Positions 15,286 through 17,753 of a stretch of 17,753 nt of DNA are shown piece after piece (position 1 is the stretch's first letter; each line of letters opens with the position of its first letter). The position numbers were made by a program, and so were the translations under genes. The DNA is from Bacillota bacterium (GTDB taxonomy: Bacteria; Bacillota_I; Bacilli_A; Acholeplasmatales; Acholeplasmataceae): contig JAEYXZ010000086.1 in assembly GCA_023431045.1 (NCBI GenBank), forward strand, positions 1 through 17,753, in the 5' to 3' direction. The notes beneath the pieces are model-generated. The model saw nothing but the letters and a program-made list of their open reading frames with translations, ran no database searches and was not told the DNA's origin.

Positions 15286-16614
15286 ATGCTCAAAGAACTC
15301 TTACTCAATCAAGCAAGTCACGATGAAATCCTAGCGTTTTTAAAAGATAAACACGCCTATGATATCGTGCAAATGCTATCCGAATTAGACAGTGAACAAC
15401 AAACTGTCATTTTTGATTTATTAGAACCTGAACAACTCGCTGAAGTCCTTGCATACTTAGAGCCTGGGGAAGCAGCTGAGATTTTTAATGAATTAGAGCC
15501 CAGTGAACAAAAAGAAATCGTTGAAGAACTTGAACCAGACGATGCTGCAGACATTATCAATGAACTTCCAGAAGAGACTCGTACTGAGCTCATTTCTTCA
15601 CTTGATAAAGATGAAGAAGTCCTCGAACTTTTAGGTTATGATGAGAATGTTGCTGGTGCCTACATGACCAATGATTTTATTGCTGTAGAAGCTCTAGAGG
15701 ATGTCAAAAGTGCAACCAAGAATCTCATCAAAAAAGCCGGGGATGTTGAATCTATTCAAACTATTTTTGTTGTTGATCATGAACATCATTATTTAGGGCA
15801 GGTTAGTCTTAAAGCGCTTATTAAAGCGAAATACCCACTTACCATGAGTGACATCATGATTACGGAACCTACATTTAATGATCATGCGGATGTTGATGAT
15901 TTAGTGAAGCATATGAAATATTATGGTGGTTATGATATTGCGATTGTAGATGATCATAATGTTTTACTTGGAATGATTACAATGGATGATATCTTAGATA
16001 TTTACCAAGATGAAGCAGTAGAGGACTTTGAGAAATTTACTGCTTTACCAGATACCAATTTTGAAGAGAATGTTTTCAAGAGTTCACTTCAAAGATTACC
16101 ATGGTTATTAATATTATTAGTCTTAAGTATTCCAATTGCACTGGTGACTTCAAACTTTGAAGAATTACTTGCAAGTGTCGTCATATTAGCTTTATTTCAA
16201 CCACTCATTCTAGACTCGGGTGGGGATGTTGCATCTCAAACCCTTGCGGTGACTTTGATTGCTTTAACAAATAAAGACTCTAATGCAACGAAAAACGGGA
16301 TTAAAGAAATCATCTCGGGAACCATATCTGGATTAGTGATGGGGTTACTCGCATTTTTTGTGACTGCTGTTTTTGGGTATATACTAACAATTGATCATAT
16401 ATGGTTAGTTGCAACTGTCGTTGGTGCATCGCTATGGTTAACTGTTATATTAGCACCAACGCTAGCCTTTATCATTCCAACCATCTTAAATAAACTTAAA
16501 TTTGACCCAGCGGTTGCATCAGGTCCTTTCATTACGACTTTAATTGACGTCCTAAGTATTTTCATTTATTTTGGTTTTGCAACGATATTACTAGGAGGTA
16601 TTACTCATGTTTGA
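15286..16614 (+). CDS. mgtE: MgtE-type magnesium transporter/channel (first copy)
   Basis: A full-length MgtE of 442 residues (about 450 in Thermus). It has an acidic N-terminal superhelical domain (about 1-125, with repeated LEP units such as LLEPEQL, LEPGEA and LEPSEQ), two CBS domains (about 130-250) that sense cytoplasmic Mg2+, a plug helix, and five predicted membrane helices (about 270-440). The pore signature near the C-terminus, DPAVASGPFITTLIDVLS, contains the conserved Asp that lines the Mg2+ site. The first membrane block reads GGDVASQT, a variant of the GNVGTQS motif found in the second copy. An AGAGGG ribosome binding site is 7 bases before the ATG. No M-box riboswitch fits in the 24-base gap upstream, so control probably comes from the zip promoter. 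MgtE can also pass other divalent ions. Confidence 0.95.
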   Translation: MLKELLLNQASHDEILAFLKDKHAYDIVQMLSELDSEQQTVIFDLLEPEQLAEVLAYLEPGEAAEIFNELEPSEQKEIVEELEPDDAADIINELPEETRTELISSLDKDEEVLELLGYDENVAGAYMTNDFIAVEALEDVKSATKNLIKKAGDVESIQTIFVVDHEHHYLGQVSLKALIKAKYPLTMSDIMITEPTFNDHADVDDLVKHMKYYGGYDIAIVDDHNVLLGMITMDDILDIYQDEAVEDFEKFTALPDTNFEENVFKSSLQRLPWLLILLVLSIPIALVTSNFEELLASVVILALFQPLILDSGGDVASQTLAVTLIALTNKDSNATKNGIKEIISGTISGLVMGLLAFFVTAVFGYILTIDHIWLVATVVGASLWLTVILAPTLAFIIPTILNKLKFDPAVASGPFITTLIDVLSIFIYFGFATILLGGITHV

Positions 16615-17753
16615 TTTTACCTTATCGACTGCAAAACTTAAAAACGAACTTGCTAAACTTCACGAATCCGATATTGCAACCCTATTTGAAGAAAACGAAA
16701 AAGAACAAATTAAAATCTATCAAGCATTAAGTGTTAAACGTTTTGCTGATGTCTTCTTTATGTTAAATGAAGATACCCAAAAAGAATTTTATGAATCGCT
16801 AAATATTGATCAGAAAAAATCACTTTTAAAATCACTAGAAATTGATGATTTAAAAACATTTATTGAAATTTTCAATCTTAAAGAACATGCATCAATCATT
16901 TCACTTTTGCCAAAATCAACTCAAGTTCAAGTGAAAAGATTACTTGCTTATGATGAAAATACAGCTGGATCAATTTCATCACCTCACTTTATTTCGTTAA
17001 GTATTGATACGAGCGTCAAAGAAGCAACTTCCTTTGTTACAACTGAATCGACTGATAAAGATGAAATTGACGTTATATTCTTTTATGATGAAAGTGATGC
17101 ATTTGTTGGTGCGATTTCTCTTCAAAAACTCATTATGACAAGAGCTAACCAATTACTTAAGAATGTTATTAATGAAGACTATCCATACGTGTTTGAAGAT
17201 GAACCGGTTGTTAAAACAGTTAAAAAGATAAGAGACTATGACATTGATATCATTCCAGTTTTAAATCCGAATCATCAAATGATTGGAATTGTTACTGCAG
17301 ATGATGCTTTAACTGCGATGGAAGAAATTCACATTGATACGATTGGAGAAATGGTAAAAGTACATGAAATCGATGAAGATGATTCACCACTTCAAAGAAC
17401 CTTTAAGCGATTACCTTGGTTATTAATTTCTGCCATACTTAATTTGGTTATTGCATCATTCTTATCGATATTTAGTCAAACATTGGAAGCTCATGTAGCA
17501 ATCGTGTTATTCCAACCAATGATTTTAGGGATGGCTGGGAATATTGGTACACAAAGTATTTCAGTTACTATTCTTGGGCTTCATCAAGAAAAAATTGAAC
17601 CAATGAAGCATTTTTGGAAAGAAGTTGTCATTGGTTTAATTAATAGTGTGATTGCTGGTTTGGTTGCAATGGGCGTTGTCTTTATCTTCTTATGGATTAT
17701 GCCAAAGGACTATAGTCATATGATTGAACTCGCGTTAACTGTGGGAATCTCTC
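16607..17753 (+). CDS. mgtE: MgtE-type magnesium transporter (second copy, 3' end missing)
   Basis: An open frame runs from the ATG at 16607 to the window end, about 382 residues, so the gene is cut by the edge. It overlaps the first mgtE by 8 bases and has a strong GGAGG site (16594-16598) inside that gene. The architecture repeats MgtE: an N-terminal helical domain (about 1-115), a LLAYDENTAGS transition, two CBS domains (about 125-245), a KRLPWLL plug/first-helix junction, then membrane helices with the classic AGNIGTQS motif. It is only distantly similar to its neighbour; the N-domain is less acidic, and the usual GxLMT block reads GSISSPHF. The C-terminal pore Asp region lies beyond the window, so full integrity cannot be judged. 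Confidence 0.93.
   Translation, partial: MFDFTLSTAKLKNELAKLHESDIATLFEENEKEQIKIYQALSVKRFADVFFMLNEDTQKEFYESLNIDQKKSLLKSLEIDDLKTFIEIFNLKEHASIISLLPKSTQVQVKRLLAYDENTAGSISSPHFISLSIDTSVKEATSFVTTESTDKDEIDVIFFYDESDAFVGAISLQKLIMTRANQLLKNVINEDYPYVFEDEPVVKTVKKIRDYDIDIIPVLNPNHQMIGIVTADDALTAMEEIHIDTIGEMVKVHEIDEDDSPLQRTFKRLPWLLISAILNLVIASFLSIFSQTLEAHVAIVLFQPMILGMAGNIGTQSISVTILGLHQEKIEPMKHFWKEVVIGLINSVIAGLVAMGVVFIFLWIMPKDYSHMIELALTVGIS

Noticed and set aside
1..17753. tRNA, rRNA, CRISPR, insertion sequence, phage or toxin-antitoxin genes
   Set aside because: No such signatures were seen on either strand; spacers are short and explained by promoters and terminators.

Overview
The window reads as a compact, AT-rich chromosome segment from a low-GC Gram-positive lineage. 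TGA is used as a stop (zip, mgtE1) and Trp is TGG, so this is the standard code and not that of Mycoplasma or Spiroplasma. A bacterial V-type ATPase, an Nqr-type redox pump and GGDEF proteins together would fit Acholeplasma/Izemoplasma/Haloplasma-like organisms or a clostridial or erysipelotrichial relative; this placement is an inference. Genes are densely packed with short overlaps (TAATG, ATGA). No tRNA, rRNA, CRISPR, IS element or prophage gene was seen, and no gene-free stretch exceeds about 300 bases.

Layout. (1) 1-5533, plus strand: the distal part of a V/A-type ATPase operon, subunits E (cut by the window edge), C, F, A, B and D, closed by a strong terminator; the membrane subunits I and K should lie upstream. 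(2) 5601-8273: two convergent GGDEF-domain (diguanylate cyclase-like) genes, one a 7TM membrane sensor and one soluble with a PAS-like front end, sharing a bidirectional terminator. (3) 8362-13621, minus strand: a five-gene operon nqrB-C-D-E-F encoding a Na+-NQR-type NADH-dependent membrane oxidoreductase, with its own promoter and terminator. (4) 13685-17753, plus strand: a metal operon of a ZIP transporter, an MntR/DtxR-type regulator, MgtE, and a second MgtE that runs off the right edge. A DtxR-like operator palindrome sits on the zip promoter.

The most unusual part is the nqr operon. It has no nqrA, and no RnfB or RnfC. NqrC carries three tandem FMN-binding domains instead of one. NqrB lacks the recognisable S/T-G-A-T flavinylation motif. 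NqrD has an extra N-terminal region of about 120 residues with three predicted membrane helices. The conserved core is otherwise intact: four Fe-S cysteines in NqrF, and the paired cysteines in NqrD and NqrE that hold the intramembrane 2Fe-2S cluster. A reasonable hypothesis is a rewired NADH-driven pump or electron-export complex in which an extended outward-facing flavin module replaces part of the usual quinone-reduction path. Together with the V-type ATPase it could run a Na+ (or H+) cycle, but ion specificity cannot be read from this window.
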